This document shows positions 16,255 to 24,903 of a stretch of DNA of 37,122 bases, piece after piece. The stretch spans positions 1 to 37,122 of the forward strand of contig JAADGH010000198.1 in the NCBI GenBank assembly GCA_013152475.1, in the 5' to 3' direction. Source of the stretch: Planctomycetota bacterium. Lineage in GTDB: Bacteria > Planctomycetota > Brocadiia > JAADGH01. The number at the start of each line of letters is the position of its first letter. The first letter of the stretch is position 1. A model generated the notes under the pieces. The model ran no database searches and had not been told where the DNA came from. It saw nothing but the letters and a program-made list of their open reading frames with translations. The position numbers and the translations under genes were made by a program.

Positions 16255-18257
16255 TTCACCTCATCCAACTGCACGTAGTCGATGCCGAACATATACGCCT
16301 TCTTTGCCTTCTCGTTTGCGCCGACGATCTTGACCTGGAGGCGGTGCAGCCCCTTGGTCAGCTCGTGGACCCCCATGTCCAGCACCCCCGTCGGAATGAC
16401 ACCGTTGTTGAACAGGTCAATCGGCTCGCCCAGCTTCTTGCCGTCCAGGGACAACTGCACGATGCCGTAGTCCACCGCCTTGGTGAGCTGCATCTTCAGG
16501 CGGTACTTCCCCGCTTTCTTCACCCGCACCCCCAGCTCCAGCATATCACCCGGCTTCCCGCCGGTCCACCAGAGTTGCGCCTCCATGCTCCACCCCGGCC
16601 CGAACCCGCTCATACCCTGAAGGCTCGCCGTCCCGCTCGGCTTGACGAGAACGCGAAGATCCTCCCCCTCCACCCGCCCCTTCACGGTCGGTATGGGCTC
16701 CCAGTACCCGATGCGCTCGCCCACGGGGACCGGCCTATAGTGATCCACACCGCCGGGCGCGAGATACCAGTAGGCGGTGCAGGCGTAGAGCGTCGGGCGC
16801 GTGTCGGGGAAGTACTTCTCGATGGCCCCCTCGAAGGAGGTCTGGAACGGCACGTTGTCCGTGATGTGCCACCGGTTCACGGAGACGTGCCCGCGGTTGC
16901 CCATGCTGATGGTCTGGTTGTGGTAGCAGTTTTCGAAGGGCGTCGGGGTACACCAGGCATAGCCGAAGTAATCCTCCGACCCCGTGCCGAAGGTGGAGGG
17001 GAACTTCTCGCCATCAACGAAAAATTTTTCGTCCCCCTCGCCCCACCACCGGCCCCGGGGGTTCCAGACGTGAAGCATGACGCCGCAATACCGTCCACGT
17101 CCCTTCGTCTTGAGCATGGTCCAGTCGATGCTCCGCTTCGGCGGGAGGTCTACATTCCGGTGCCACTTGGCATGGAACCGGCCGAGTTGGCCGATGGGCT
17201 TCGTCACGGGGGCGTGCGTGATCTCGAAGGTGACGGTCCGTTCCTCCTCGCCATCGTTCACCAGTTGAATTCGCGCGCCCTTCTCGAAGGGCATATACCA
17301 GTAGGAATAGAACCCGTCGTCCGTCATGCCCAGGGGCAGGGATTTGTAGGGGTTCACGCCGGGGGCCGTGCCAAAGAAATCGCCCAGCGGCGCCCAGACG
17401 CTCGGGTCCTTTTCGCCGTCCCAGAAGATCTGCAGGGCAAGCTGCCGGAGGGGATCGCGGTCGTCGGGCGACTCGGGGAGCTTCATCTTGACCTTGAGTG
17501 CGGTGATGGCGCGGGGTCCCGTCAGCTCGGCGACAGTCGTCGTTGCCTTCGGCGCAGCGGTCACGGTCTCTGTCTCCGTCTTCTGGCCGGGCCGCTCGCC
17601 GGCGGGGTCGCTGCCGCAGTGGGTCAGGACATCGTTCGCCTTCTTCAGGGCCTTGACCGCAGCGGGTGACAGGTCCCGCTTGAACGTCGGCAGGACTGTG
17701 CCTTTCGGGTAGGTGGCGTAGGTGAAGTGGTAGTATCGCCCCCAGCCCTTTTCCGCCACGATCTTGCACGACTTCTGGTAGGGGATGGGCACGTAGTTAT
17801 TCAGCCCGCGCGCGGTCTGATGGACAAGGGCGGGATAGGTGAAGGGCTTGTTCTTGCAATCGAAGTACCCCTCGAAGGGCAGATCGACGGCCGGCTCCGT
17901 CGCGCCGTCGAGAAAGATTTTCACATGCCCCTTCTCCGCCCTGGCCGACCAGATGCGCCAGATGACGCCCGGCCCCTCCATCTCGGCGAAAACGAGCTGG
18001 CCGTTTTTCTCCTTGCGGATCACACCCGTGCCGTCGCCGTTGGCGTCCCAACTGACGTAGAGGCCGGCCTTTTCGTCGAAGCGGCTGCGGCGATCATGGC
18101 TCGACCACTGGGCGCATGTCTCGCCCGGCGCGGGCAGGACGGCCAGGGCCTCCAGGTCCGTCAGGCGCCTGACCAGGTCGGCGTAGGTGTCCCCCTTTTT
18201 CTGCGAGCATGATACGGCGGCACAGAGGACAAACGCGACGATGAGAAACCTCTTCAT
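16251..18257 (-). CDS. GH172 (DUF2961) family lipoprotein
   Basis: A 668-residue protein with an N-terminal signal and a plausible lipobox AVSC (Cys17), so probably a membrane-anchored lipoprotein. The core (about 45-500) matches DUF2961, now glycoside hydrolase family 172, whose characterised members act on fructofuranose- or arabinofuranose-containing glycans. Visible hallmarks are GPGVIWRIW (95-103), FFGTAPG (294-300), YWYMPF, GEGDEKFFVDGE and STFGTGSEDYFGYAW (421-435). The acidic residues of the last two motifs (for example Glu428) are conserved in the family. A C-terminal jelly-roll-like domain (about 520-668) may bind carbohydrate. The start at 18257 follows AAGGAAAAGG. It is first in the operon, with its own promoter. 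Confidence 0.85.
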   Translation of the reverse strand: MKRFLIVAFVLCAAVSCSQKKGDTYADLVRRLTDLEALAVLPAPGETCAQWSSHDRRSRFDEKAGLYVSWDANGDGTGVIRKEKNGQLVFAEMEGPGVIWRIWSARAEKGHVKIFLDGATEPAVDLPFEGYFDCKNKPFTYPALVHQTARGLNNYVPIPYQKSCKIVAEKGWGRYYHFTYATYPKGTVLPTFKRDLSPAAVKALKKANDVLTHCGSDPAGERPGQKTETETVTAAPKATTTVAELTGPRAITALKVKMKLPESPDDRDPLRQLALQIFWDGEKDPSVWAPLGDFFGTAPGVNPYKSLPLGMTDDGFYSYWYMPFEKGARIQLVNDGEEERTVTFEITHAPVTKPIGQLGRFHAKWHRNVDLPPKRSIDWTMLKTKGRGRYCGVMLHVWNPRGRWWGEGDEKFFVDGEKFPSTFGTGSEDYFGYAWCTPTPFENCYHNQTISMGNRGHVSVNRWHITDNVPFQTSFEGAIEKYFPDTRPTLYACTAYWYLAPGGVDHYRPVPVGERIGYWEPIPTVKGRVEGEDLRVLVKPSGTASLQGMSGFGPGWSMEAQLWWTGGKPGDMLELGVRVKKAGKYRLKMQLTKAVDYGIVQLSLDGKKLGEPIDLFNNGVIPTGVLDMGVHELTKGLHRLQVKIVGANEKAKKAYMFGIDYVQLDEVK

Positions 18258-18311
18258 ATCCTTTTCCTTCTTGTTCCATTCCCTGGTTTTAAACGACTCG
18301 TGTGAGGTCTC

Positions 18312-18340
18312 ATCGTACGCCAGACTTTCGCGAAGGTCAA
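18312..18340 (-). promoter_or_regulatory. promoter of the GH172 operon
   Basis: On the minus strand TTGACC (18340-18335), a 17-base spacer and TACGAT (18317-18312). Five of six and four of six bases match the housekeeping consensus. It lies about 55 bases before the ATG at 18257, in the divergent gap with the sialidase-like gene. Confidence 0.6.
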
Positions 18341-18366
18341 GGTGAAAACTCCTCCATACAACCCAC

Positions 18367-18395
18367 TTGACACCCCGCACGCTTTCAGAGATGAT
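18367..18395 (+). promoter_or_regulatory. promoter of the sialidase-like gene
   Basis: TTGACA at 18367-18372, a 17-base spacer and GATGAT at 18390-18395 (four of six matches). It lies about 32 bases before the ATG at 18428, which has a GGGAG ribosome site. Confidence 0.55.
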
Positions 18396-18427
18396 ATGGT
18401 GAATAACCTGGAAGAAGAGGGAGTGAG

Positions 18428-19407
18428 ATGGAGATTCGAGTTACGCGTTCACGGAAGATCTTTGGAGACGGAAAACACAACGCCTTCACCGGCATCGCGG
18501 CGCTGGGCGAGAAGACCTTCGTTACGTTCCGGTCGGCCGCGACACATGCGAGCTTCGACGGAACGATCAAGGTCATCGCCTCTGACGACCGCGAGGGGTG
18601 GGAGACGGTGACGGAGTCCGTCGAACCGGGCCGCGACCTCCGCGACCCGAAGCTGGTCACGTTCAAGGACCGCTTGCTCGTCTATTGCGGATCGAGGGAC
18701 GAGAAGACCCCCGGGCGCATATCGGAGGTCATCGCCTCATCCGACGGCGTCACATTCGAGGAACGACGCCCGGTCGCCGGCATCCCGGATGGCCACTGGC
18801 TCTGGTGGGCTACGCCTTGCGGCGACGTGCTTTATGCCTCAGCCTATGACGGCGCGATACGCCCCCGGACGGTGGCCCTCTTCAAGAGCGGCGACGGGGT
18901 GGACTGGGAAAAGGCGGCCGACTTCCCCGTGTCCGGCAATGAAACCGCCTTCGACTTCGACGCCAACGGGCGGCTGTGGGCGCTTGTGCGCGACGACAGC
19001 TACGGCAGTGTCCCGACGCTCTGCATGGCGGAGCCGCCGTACTCTTCGTTCAAGATCAGAACTCGCCTTCCCATCCGCCTGCAGGGCCCCATGCTCAAGC
19101 GGCTGGAGGGAGGATGCGTCATCGTGGGTCGGCGGTGGGACCTGCCCGGGCGGCGCAACCTGCGGACGGAACTCTTCTGGCTGGCCGACGAGAGGGACAT
19201 CCAGCCGATCTGCTGGCTGCCCAGCGGCGGGGACACGTCCTATGCCGGCTGGCTCGATCTCGCCCCCGGCGCGGCGGTCATGTCCTACTACTCGTCCCAC
19301 GAGCACAATATGGGCACGCGAACAATTCCGTCTTCGCAAAAGACGCTGCGCACGCGGAGCACTCGACGCCGGCGGATATTTTCCTCGCGGACATATCGTA
19401 CGCTTAG
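18428..19407 (+). pseudogene. sialidase/BNR-like protein with a C-terminal frameshift
   Basis: A soluble beta-propeller protein of the sialidase-like superfamily, without a signal peptide. The opening frame reads well for about 297 residues, with Asp-box-like turns (ASSDGVTFEERR, FKSGDGVDWEK) and RDLRDPKLV, up to SYYSSHEHN near 19308. Beyond that the same frame turns into Arg/Thr/Ser-rich noise up to 19474 and would overlap the convergent HEAT gene. The neighbouring frame instead gives FAKDAAHAEHSTPADIFLADISYA, a typical end for this family, stopping at TAG 19405-19407. A shift equal to one lost base lies between about 19300 and 19330. It could be a real mutation or a sequencing error; the gene is otherwise intact. 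Confidence 0.75.
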
Positions 19408-19417
19408 AGCCGGGAAT

Positions 19418-21076
19418 TCACAACAAGGATCCGTTGCCCTTTTCGTCCGCTTTCCTCCCCGGTACGGCCTTTGACTTTTTCGGCAGGTGGACCACGTCGA
19501 TGTCGATGCCGTCCACGGCCTTGCGCATGAGGAGGTAGATGCCGACGCGCGACGTGAAGTAGTGGCTGAGCACATAGGACGCGATGACGAACAGGATGAC
19601 CGAGTGCACCATCCCCAGCGGGGACAGTCCCGGCATGAGGTGCGGCAGGAGGTCGTATGAGAGGGGCCATCCGGCCCCGAGCGACAGGCCGATCTCGGTT
19701 AGATACACCCCCGCCACCAGGAGGCCGACCACGAAGAGGCAATGCAACGCCGCCGACAACCAGTAGAGCACATACCGCCACGGCCGGGAGATCACGTAGG
19801 CCCATGCGCTCGTGACCGCGTCGCCGCAGCCGGTGTTCTCGACGACCATCGCCGGGACCATCATCGGCAGGCCGGCGACCGATCCCAGCAGCATGAACAC
19901 CGCAATACCTGCGATGAGAAGGCAGACAGGATAGGCGATGACAGCGATCACCTCCCCTGCCACGGGCAGGCCGGAAAGGTATCCCGCCAATAAAACCAAA
20001 CCGACCGGGATCGCCAGGAGAATGGCCACCACGATCAACGGGCGAAGGGGATACGTCAGCCGCAGCAACCAGAACTTGTACGTAGGGCCGATGCCCGGGG
20101 CGTGGCCTGTGGCCAGCTCGATGGCTGTGCTGCGAGCGATCTTGAATCCCGTGCCCGCGAGGAACACCCACGCCCAGAGCACGACCGCCCCAATGAACCA
20201 TTCGGGATGATGCAAATCGGCCAGGGCGGGGGCATTCGGGTTCACACCGAAGAGGAACGTCATCACGGCATAGCCGACGAAGACCCACGCCAGCCCGAGC
20301 GCCGAGAAGATCATATTCGCCCGCTTTCGCGCAAGCGAAAATGTGTTGAGCAGATCGGGCCAGCCCAATTCCTCCGACGCCGACAGCCCGCGCAGCGCAG
20401 GCAGCCTGGCCAGCGCCGGCGGCACGTATCCCTTGGCCCTGGCCGGCGGAGTAACGGCCTCTGGCTCCGCATTGGGTGGCGGTGCAGGCTCGGGCGGGGC
20501 CTCGGGCTTCGGTTTTGGCTTGGGCCGGCGCTTCTTCGGCTTCGGTTCGGGCGGCGCAGGGGGCGCAACAGGCGGCGGCTCCCAGGGCGTGGGCGGCGCG
20601 GGTGGGGAGACAGGAGGCGGAGCCGGGGGGGCGACGGTCCCCCGGATCCGATCGGCCTCTTCTTTGAGTCGCTCTTTCGCGATTTCCGTGCGGGAGCCAC
20701 GGACTTTTTGCAGCACCTTGGCCGCTTCCTTGCTTACGATCAGGCTCTCGTCCTTCGCGGCTCGATAGAGGGCGTCGATGGCCGACGGGTCGGTGAAGCT
20801 GCCCAGCGACCGGACGGCGTTTCGGCGGACGGCCTCGTCGGCGTCGGTCGTGGCGGCCATGGCGAGGGAGTCGATCACTCGGGGCTCGTTGAAACGGCCC
20901 AGCACCTCGGCCGCCTTGCGCCGGAGGTAGCGCTCTTCGGAGGTGATCGCCCCGAGCACGGCGTCGATGACGCGGGGGTCGTCGCAGGCGAGGAGATCTT
21001 CGAGGCAGTCGATCCGGGCCGGGTAGGGCTGGTTCTCGTCGGTTAGTATGCTGAGAATCTCGTTGATATCCGCCAT
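19418..21076 (-). CDS. HEAT-repeat, proline-rich, multi-spanning membrane protein
   Basis: A 552-residue protein with three parts. Residues 1-140 are HEAT/PBS-type helical repeats (for example PRVIDAVLGAI, LRRKAAEVLGRF, PRVIDSLAMAA, AVRRNAVRSLGSF). Residues about 148-222 are a Pro/Lys/Glu-rich linker. From about 255 to 525 come six or so membrane segments with a GxGFKIARS and VVENTG loop, a layout that resembles unassigned planctomycete membrane proteins. No enzyme motif is seen. HEAT arrays usually bind proteins, so a cytoplasmic adaptor on a membrane anchor is possible. The start at 21076 is chosen because GGGGA precedes it and because the upstream extension runs through a repeat. Confidence 0.75.
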   Translation of the reverse strand: MADINEILSILTDENQPYPARIDCLEDLLACDDPRVIDAVLGAITSEERYLRRKAAEVLGRFNEPRVIDSLAMAATTDADEAVRRNAVRSLGSFTDPSAIDALYRAAKDESLIVSKEAAKVLQKVRGSRTEIAKERLKEEADRIRGTVAPPAPPPVSPPAPPTPWEPPPVAPPAPPEPKPKKRRPKPKPKPEAPPEPAPPPNAEPEAVTPPARAKGYVPPALARLPALRGLSASEELGWPDLLNTFSLARKRANMIFSALGLAWVFVGYAVMTFLFGVNPNAPALADLHHPEWFIGAVVLWAWVFLAGTGFKIARSTAIELATGHAPGIGPTYKFWLLRLTYPLRPLIVVAILLAIPVGLVLLAGYLSGLPVAGEVIAVIAYPVCLLIAGIAVFMLLGSVAGLPMMVPAMVVENTGCGDAVTSAWAYVISRPWRYVLYWLSAALHCLFVVGLLVAGVYLTEIGLSLGAGWPLSYDLLPHLMPGLSPLGMVHSVILFVIASYVLSHYFTSRVGIYLLMRKAVDGIDIDVVHLPKKSKAVPGRKADEKGNGSLL

Positions 21077-21117
21077 AATTCCCCGCCGCCGCTGACATGA
21101 GAAGGCTTCTATTTGGT

Positions 21118-21185
21118 TTCTGTTGCGGAAAGACACGCTCAAACTTGTTTGAGCACGTCGGGCAAACGCACCTTCCGCCACAGAA
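21118..21185. repeat. inverted-repeat element with CACGCTCAAAC core palindrome
   Basis: Outer arms 21118-21132 and 21171-21185 match at 13 of 15 positions. The centre holds a perfect palindrome, GCTCAAAC-TT-GTTTGAGC (21137-21154), and the 21 bases 21134-21154 recur exactly at 36392-36412. It lies just upstream of the HEAT gene start. Confidence 0.7.
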
Positions 21186-21276
21186 GCTATTTACACCAAA
21201 TGCGAGGCGATGTCAACGCAATTCCTCGGCGGGGCGCAGGCCCTGATCCTTTCCCTCTTTCGGCGGCGGCAAGGCC

Positions 21277-21320
21277 CAAAAAGAGGAGACAGGCCCTTCC
21301 CTTGCGGAGGACCTGTCTCC
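21277..21320 (-). terminator. rho-independent terminator of the heme-protein operon
   Basis: On the minus strand a perfect 9-bp stem (GGAGACAGG at 21320-21312 with CCTGTCTCC at 21293-21285 read on that strand) is followed by TCTTTTTGG (21284-21276). It lies 38 bases after the stop of the Spy-like gene and ends the operon before the repeat element. Confidence 0.85.
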
Positions 21321-21358
21321 ATTCGCCAGCTTAGGCAGACGGAAAATCCGTCAGACGA

Positions 21359-22435
21359 TCAGTCGATCGCGCAACTGCCGTTCTTGCAGGCGGCTGCGGC
21401 CTTGACCTTGTCGAGGTCGATCGCTTCGTAGTTGTCCCAGTCCTGCAGGATGTTGATCCGCTGGGACAGGAGCGGGATCATGCAGGGTTTGAGGAACATG
21501 GAGCCGATGACGCCCATGCTCTTGCCATCGCCCTTTTCGCTCTCCAGCTTACAGGCGAGCTTGTTGACGGCTTTGAGCCGACTCTTGATCTCCGAGTAGT
21601 CGCAAGGAATCTGGGCCGCGAGCCGGCTCTTCTGGACCTGGTAGTCCAGGTCGCCCATTGCCCGAGCTTCTTTAAAGACGTCCTTTATCTTCGTGCGCTC
21701 TTTTTCCTCATCGGCCTTGCTCAACTCGCCGAGATACTTGTTCATCTTGGCGAAGTGGGCGGCCATGATTTCGGGCATGGCGGCGGCCATCTCGTCCTCC
21801 GACATGGCCCGAACCTTGTCGAGCAGCTTCTCGGCAACCGTGCCTGCGTCGGCGGAGCCGACACGGGTGGGATCGGCGAGGCTCTTCACGGGAATAAGGC
21901 AGTGCTCGTAGTTGTAGCACTTTTCCCTCTGGTTCGGGGTGAGGATGGCCTTGGCGTAGGCCTCGCAGAGCACGGCCTGCTGCCGGATGGACTTCCGGAC
22001 CTCGGCCATTTTCTTCTCCGCGGCTTTGACCTTTGCGTCGTACGGTGATGCGCTGCGGTCTTTGCCGGCCAGCATATCCCTCTTCAGACCGCGTAGGGCA
22101 GCCTCCAACTCCTTGTTGATGGCCTCGACCTGCGGCTTCAGTTGCCTTCTGGTCTTCTCCATCTTTACGCCCACACCGATCAGGTGGCGCATCTGAATCT
22201 CGGAGAGATACAGGCTGTTCAGCAAGTTCTGACAGTCGATCTCGACCTTCAGATTGTGCGAGGTGTGGGTAAACCACTGGTCGTAGTACCGCTGATAGCC
22301 TTGCTTCTCCATCTTCTTGGCTTCGGCAGCCGGCAACTTCTGTCCTTGGAAGTCAACGACCTTTGAGCCGCCTCCGGCAAAGACCAAGCCACACGCAAAC
22401 ACCACAACCAGCCCCGCTAACAGCACCTTTCTCAT
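21359..22435 (-). CDS. secreted LSxxQM / Spy-like protein, unknown function
   Basis: A 358-residue exported protein with a signal peptide (hydrophobic 4-19, cleavage near VFAG). The mature part is mostly helical and charged. Residues about 66-125 hold a motif seen also in the upstream heme protein: NLLNSLYLSEIQM followed by a long helix ending EAALRGLKRD. A second element, AILTPNQREKCYNYEHCLIP (163-182), resembles the LTPxQ motif of Spy/CpxP-like periplasmic proteins. Eleven or so cysteines, including CKNGSC at the end, suggest disulphides or metal binding, but there is no CxxCH. Function is not recognised. The start at 22435 has GGAGGAGG. It follows the heme protein by 30 bases and ends at a strong terminator. 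Confidence 0.75.
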   Translation of the reverse strand: MRKVLLAGLVVVFACGLVFAGGGSKVVDFQGQKLPAAEAKKMEKQGYQRYYDQWFTHTSHNLKVEIDCQNLLNSLYLSEIQMRHLIGVGVKMEKTRRQLKPQVEAINKELEAALRGLKRDMLAGKDRSASPYDAKVKAAEKKMAEVRKSIRQQAVLCEAYAKAILTPNQREKCYNYEHCLIPVKSLADPTRVGSADAGTVAEKLLDKVRAMSEDEMAAAMPEIMAAHFAKMNKYLGELSKADEEKERTKIKDVFKEARAMGDLDYQVQKSRLAAQIPCDYSEIKSRLKAVNKLACKLESEKGDGKSMGVIGSMFLKPCMIPLLSQRINILQDWDNYEAIDLDKVKAAAACKNGSCAID

Positions 22436-22465
22436 ATGCCTCCTCCTTTCCAAAGAACCATGTTC

Positions 22466-24217
22466 CTAAAACTCATCTTGCTTCTTGCTGTTCTTGCTCT
22501 CCAACTCGATCAGGTAGTCCACGATCTGGTCGCTTGCCGCCTGCACATCGACGGGCATGGCGCCCAGCATCTTCTTGAGGTGCTCATGCCATTCAGCCCC
22601 CAGCGGCGCCTCGCGGATGCGCCGCATGACGCGGTCGAGCCTGTGGCATTTCGTGCATGTGCGTTCCATCAACTGTTTGCCGTCGAACATGTTCTGCCGT
22701 TCCACAAGGGTCGTCTTTTGTCTCGACGCCAGCAGCGCCTTGGGCCGTTTCACCTTCTTCTGCATGATCTCGAACATTGTGCCGTCGAAGAAGCAATCCA
22801 CCATCATCGCTTCGGTCTTGTGCGCGTGTTTCATCTTGGACATTCGGTCGCGGAGCATCGCCGATTCGGTCCGGGCGCGGGCGATGTCGTTCTTCGCGGC
22901 AAGCTGCGAGGCAAGCATCTGCTTGTCGTTCTCGAAGGCCGTCGCATCCAGGTCGCGGACATTGGTCAAGACGCGCTCGACGCTCGCATACTCATCCATC
23001 TCGCGCATCTTCTGTTCCTTCTTGTTCCTCGCGGTGACGGGCTTCATCCAGCGGCGGATGATCTCGTCCTTCCTCTTGGCCCAATCCGCGCCGCTCATGG
23101 CCCGGACTTCTTTGAGGGCCGCCATGGCCTGCGGGTTGGCCTTCGTCAGCCGGTTTCCTCGGTGGCAGGCGCCGCACTCGTTGTTCTGGGCCATGTTGTT
23201 GTGGCAGCACATGCAATACTCATGGTCCACCTTGAACAATTGGCTCCCCTTCTGGGTGCGGGGACCGCTCTGGGCCAGGACTTTCTCTACTCGCTCCAGA
23301 TACGGCGCCATGGTATGCGCAAAGGCCTTCGGCAGCTTCTTCAGCGCGCCCTCGGCCGCTCCGGCGGGTTGCTGCACGGATCGGGGGGTATCGAACGAGC
23401 GATACACGCCTTTCTGGTTCTCGTATCTGAGCGCATTGAAAGCCGCCTCGGCCTCCTGGTTCACCGCATGCCGGCTTTCCATGAACATCTCCGCTTCGTT
23501 GGCCGCTTCGGCGAGGATGACATACATCTGGTCCATCTGGTCTTTGCTCAAGGCGAGCTTGTTGAAGAGATTGATGCGGAGAAGCTGGCCCTTCAGGCGG
23601 TAGACTTCGTGGGTGTAGTAGTAGTTCTTCCACCGGCTGAACTCGTTCTCCTTCATCCGGTTGATCTCGTCCTGGGAGAGCATGGCGCGTTTGTATTCCT
23701 TGAAGCCCTTGTCGCGCATGGCCTCGGTTTCGGTCACCCACTCCCCGGTGGACCTGGAGACCCGGTAGCCCTTCTTCTGGGCGTCGTAGGGGGTCATCCA
23801 CTTTCCTTCCCGCTTGACAAAGACGCGGCCGAGCGCCCGGTTGGCCCCCTCGTGGGTCGGGTCGAGTGTAAGGGCCTTTTCGAAGTGCACCTTGGCCTGG
23901 GGCATGCCCCGCTTTTTGCACCACATGCCGAGCTCATACTGGTCTTCGGCCTTGGTGTCGTCGATGGCCTGCAGGCGTTCCTCGTAGGCGGCCATCTTGT
24001 CGACCTTGTAGGGCTTGCCATCCACCGCCGCAACCTGCTCGCCGTCGATCTCAAGTTCCAGACCCCCTGCAATACGGATCTTGACCACCGTCTTGCCCTG
24101 CTCGATGATGTCTCCCTGGAGCTCACTGCCGTCTTTGAGCTTGATCGTGGCTCCATAGGCCACGGTCGAGACCCCAACCGCCAGAACAAGGATCAAAAAC
24201 AGTGGGTATCGTCTCAC
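22466..24217 (-). CDS. secreted three-heme c-type cytochrome with TPR-like N-terminus
   Basis: A 583-residue exported protein (signal peptide 1-22). Three CxxCH heme-c sites are present: CMCCH (335-339), CGACH (348-352) and CTKCH (521-525). The last is followed by a class-I-like cytochrome tail with Met550 or Met554 as possible axial ligand. Residues 24-70 are a small beta domain (KLKDGSELQGDI...). About 88-170 is a TPR-like pair followed by two tandem W-[MV]-T-x-x-x-A motifs (GKWMTPYDA, GEWVTETEA). About 216-265 is an LSKDQM domain related to that of the next gene. It probably carries electrons in the periplasm or outside the cell. The start is taken as GTG 24217, because the earlier in-frame GTG (24232) lies inside the GAGGAGGA ribosome site. 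Confidence 0.82.
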   Translation of the reverse strand: MRRYPLFLILVLAVGVSTVAYGATIKLKDGSELQGDIIEQGKTVVKIRIAGGLELEIDGEQVAAVDGKPYKVDKMAAYEERLQAIDDTKAEDQYELGMWCKKRGMPQAKVHFEKALTLDPTHEGANRALGRVFVKREGKWMTPYDAQKKGYRVSRSTGEWVTETEAMRDKGFKEYKRAMLSQDEINRMKENEFSRWKNYYYTHEVYRLKGQLLRINLFNKLALSKDQMDQMYVILAEAANEAEMFMESRHAVNQEAEAAFNALRYENQKGVYRSFDTPRSVQQPAGAAEGALKKLPKAFAHTMAPYLERVEKVLAQSGPRTQKGSQLFKVDHEYCMCCHNNMAQNNECGACHRGNRLTKANPQAMAALKEVRAMSGADWAKRKDEIIRRWMKPVTARNKKEQKMREMDEYASVERVLTNVRDLDATAFENDKQMLASQLAAKNDIARARTESAMLRDRMSKMKHAHKTEAMMVDCFFDGTMFEIMQKKVKRPKALLASRQKTTLVERQNMFDGKQLMERTCTKCHRLDRVMRRIREAPLGAEWHEHLKKMLGAMPVDVQAASDQIVDYLIELESKNSKKQDEF

Positions 24218-24570
24218 AATCTTCCTCCTCACAATACACCCCGCTGATAGGCGGCTTTACCCCATTCCGCCTCAATCTGCGCCATTTTGCGCAACAAGAC
24301 ACGCCTGGAAGTTACAAGTTACATATGCACAAGGCAATAAGACAAAAATGGGTATATATCCACAACCTGGGCCTTTTCCCCCAATCACTTTACCGCCACA
24401 TGCCCTGTTCTGCCACTGTATCTTGTTGTCTGTCAAGCAGTTACTGACACAGATATTCTCCCACCACGGAGCGACGTAAACTTGCACTACTCAGTGCGGC
24501 TTACGCGTGTGCAAATCACGTTCCACACTACTCGTTTTTGATAAAATTACTGCGCCCGCCGCCTGCCCTA

Positions 24571-24662
24571 TTAGAGCCTATCTGAAAACCTGTGGTCGTA
24601 GTCGCAGGCCTTATGCCTGCGGAACGACCGCGACAATTTCCTGGTTTTCGGATAGGCTCTAA
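24571..24662. repeat. 92-bp MITE-like inverted-repeat element
   Basis: Terminal arms 24571-24590 and 24643-24662 are complementary at 19 of 20 positions (TTAGAGCCTATCTGAAAACC and its partner). Inside is a smaller hairpin, GCAGGC-N5-GCCTGC (24604-24620), whose right side shares 16 bases with 11925-11940. No coding capacity; it resembles a non-autonomous mobile element. Confidence 0.8.
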
Positions 24663-24746
24663 CATGCTTATTGAGCACTCGCCCGCACTCCACAAACGCG
24701 GCGGCTGTTCGGGGGGGGCAACGAGCGCACGAGATTGCCTCGCCGT

Positions 24747-24768
24747 GACTTTCGCTTGTGCGAAAGTC
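24747..24768. repeat. dispersed hairpin repeat
   Basis: Perfect arms GACTTTCGC and GCGAAAGTC around TTGT, set in GAGATTGCCTCGCCGT...CCCTCGCAGTGACA. The surrounding sequence is of the type that recurs as a short dispersed repeat in bacterial genomes; only this copy was noticed here. Confidence 0.55.
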
Positions 24769-24823
24769 GCCCCTCGCAGTGACATAGAGCGGGGTTATGC
24801 GGAAACTCCTCCACGAGCCTGCC

Positions 24824-24852
24824 TTGACAAGGGCCCGTTTTCGTGATACGAC
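24824..24852 (+). promoter_or_regulatory. promoter of the histidine kinase gene
   Basis: TTGACA at 24824-24829, 17-base spacer, then TACGAC at 24847-24852 preceded by TGA (24844-24846), an extended -10 arrangement that can compensate for a weak hexamer. It lies about 50 bases before the ATG at 24904. Confidence 0.55.
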
Positions 24853-24903
24853 TTATCCGGTCATATCCGGTCAATTGTCCAGCGGTGGTACGGTTCACAG
24901 AAG

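Larger units (their letters stand above)
24233..24903. other. intergenic region between divergent heme-protein operon and kinase
   Basis: About 670 bases without a credible gene. The left part (24241-24540) is AT-richer than its surroundings and should hold the minus-strand promoter of the heme-protein operon, though no clear consensus was found. The right part holds a 92-bp inverted-repeat element, a further dispersed hairpin and the kinase promoter. Confidence 0.75.
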
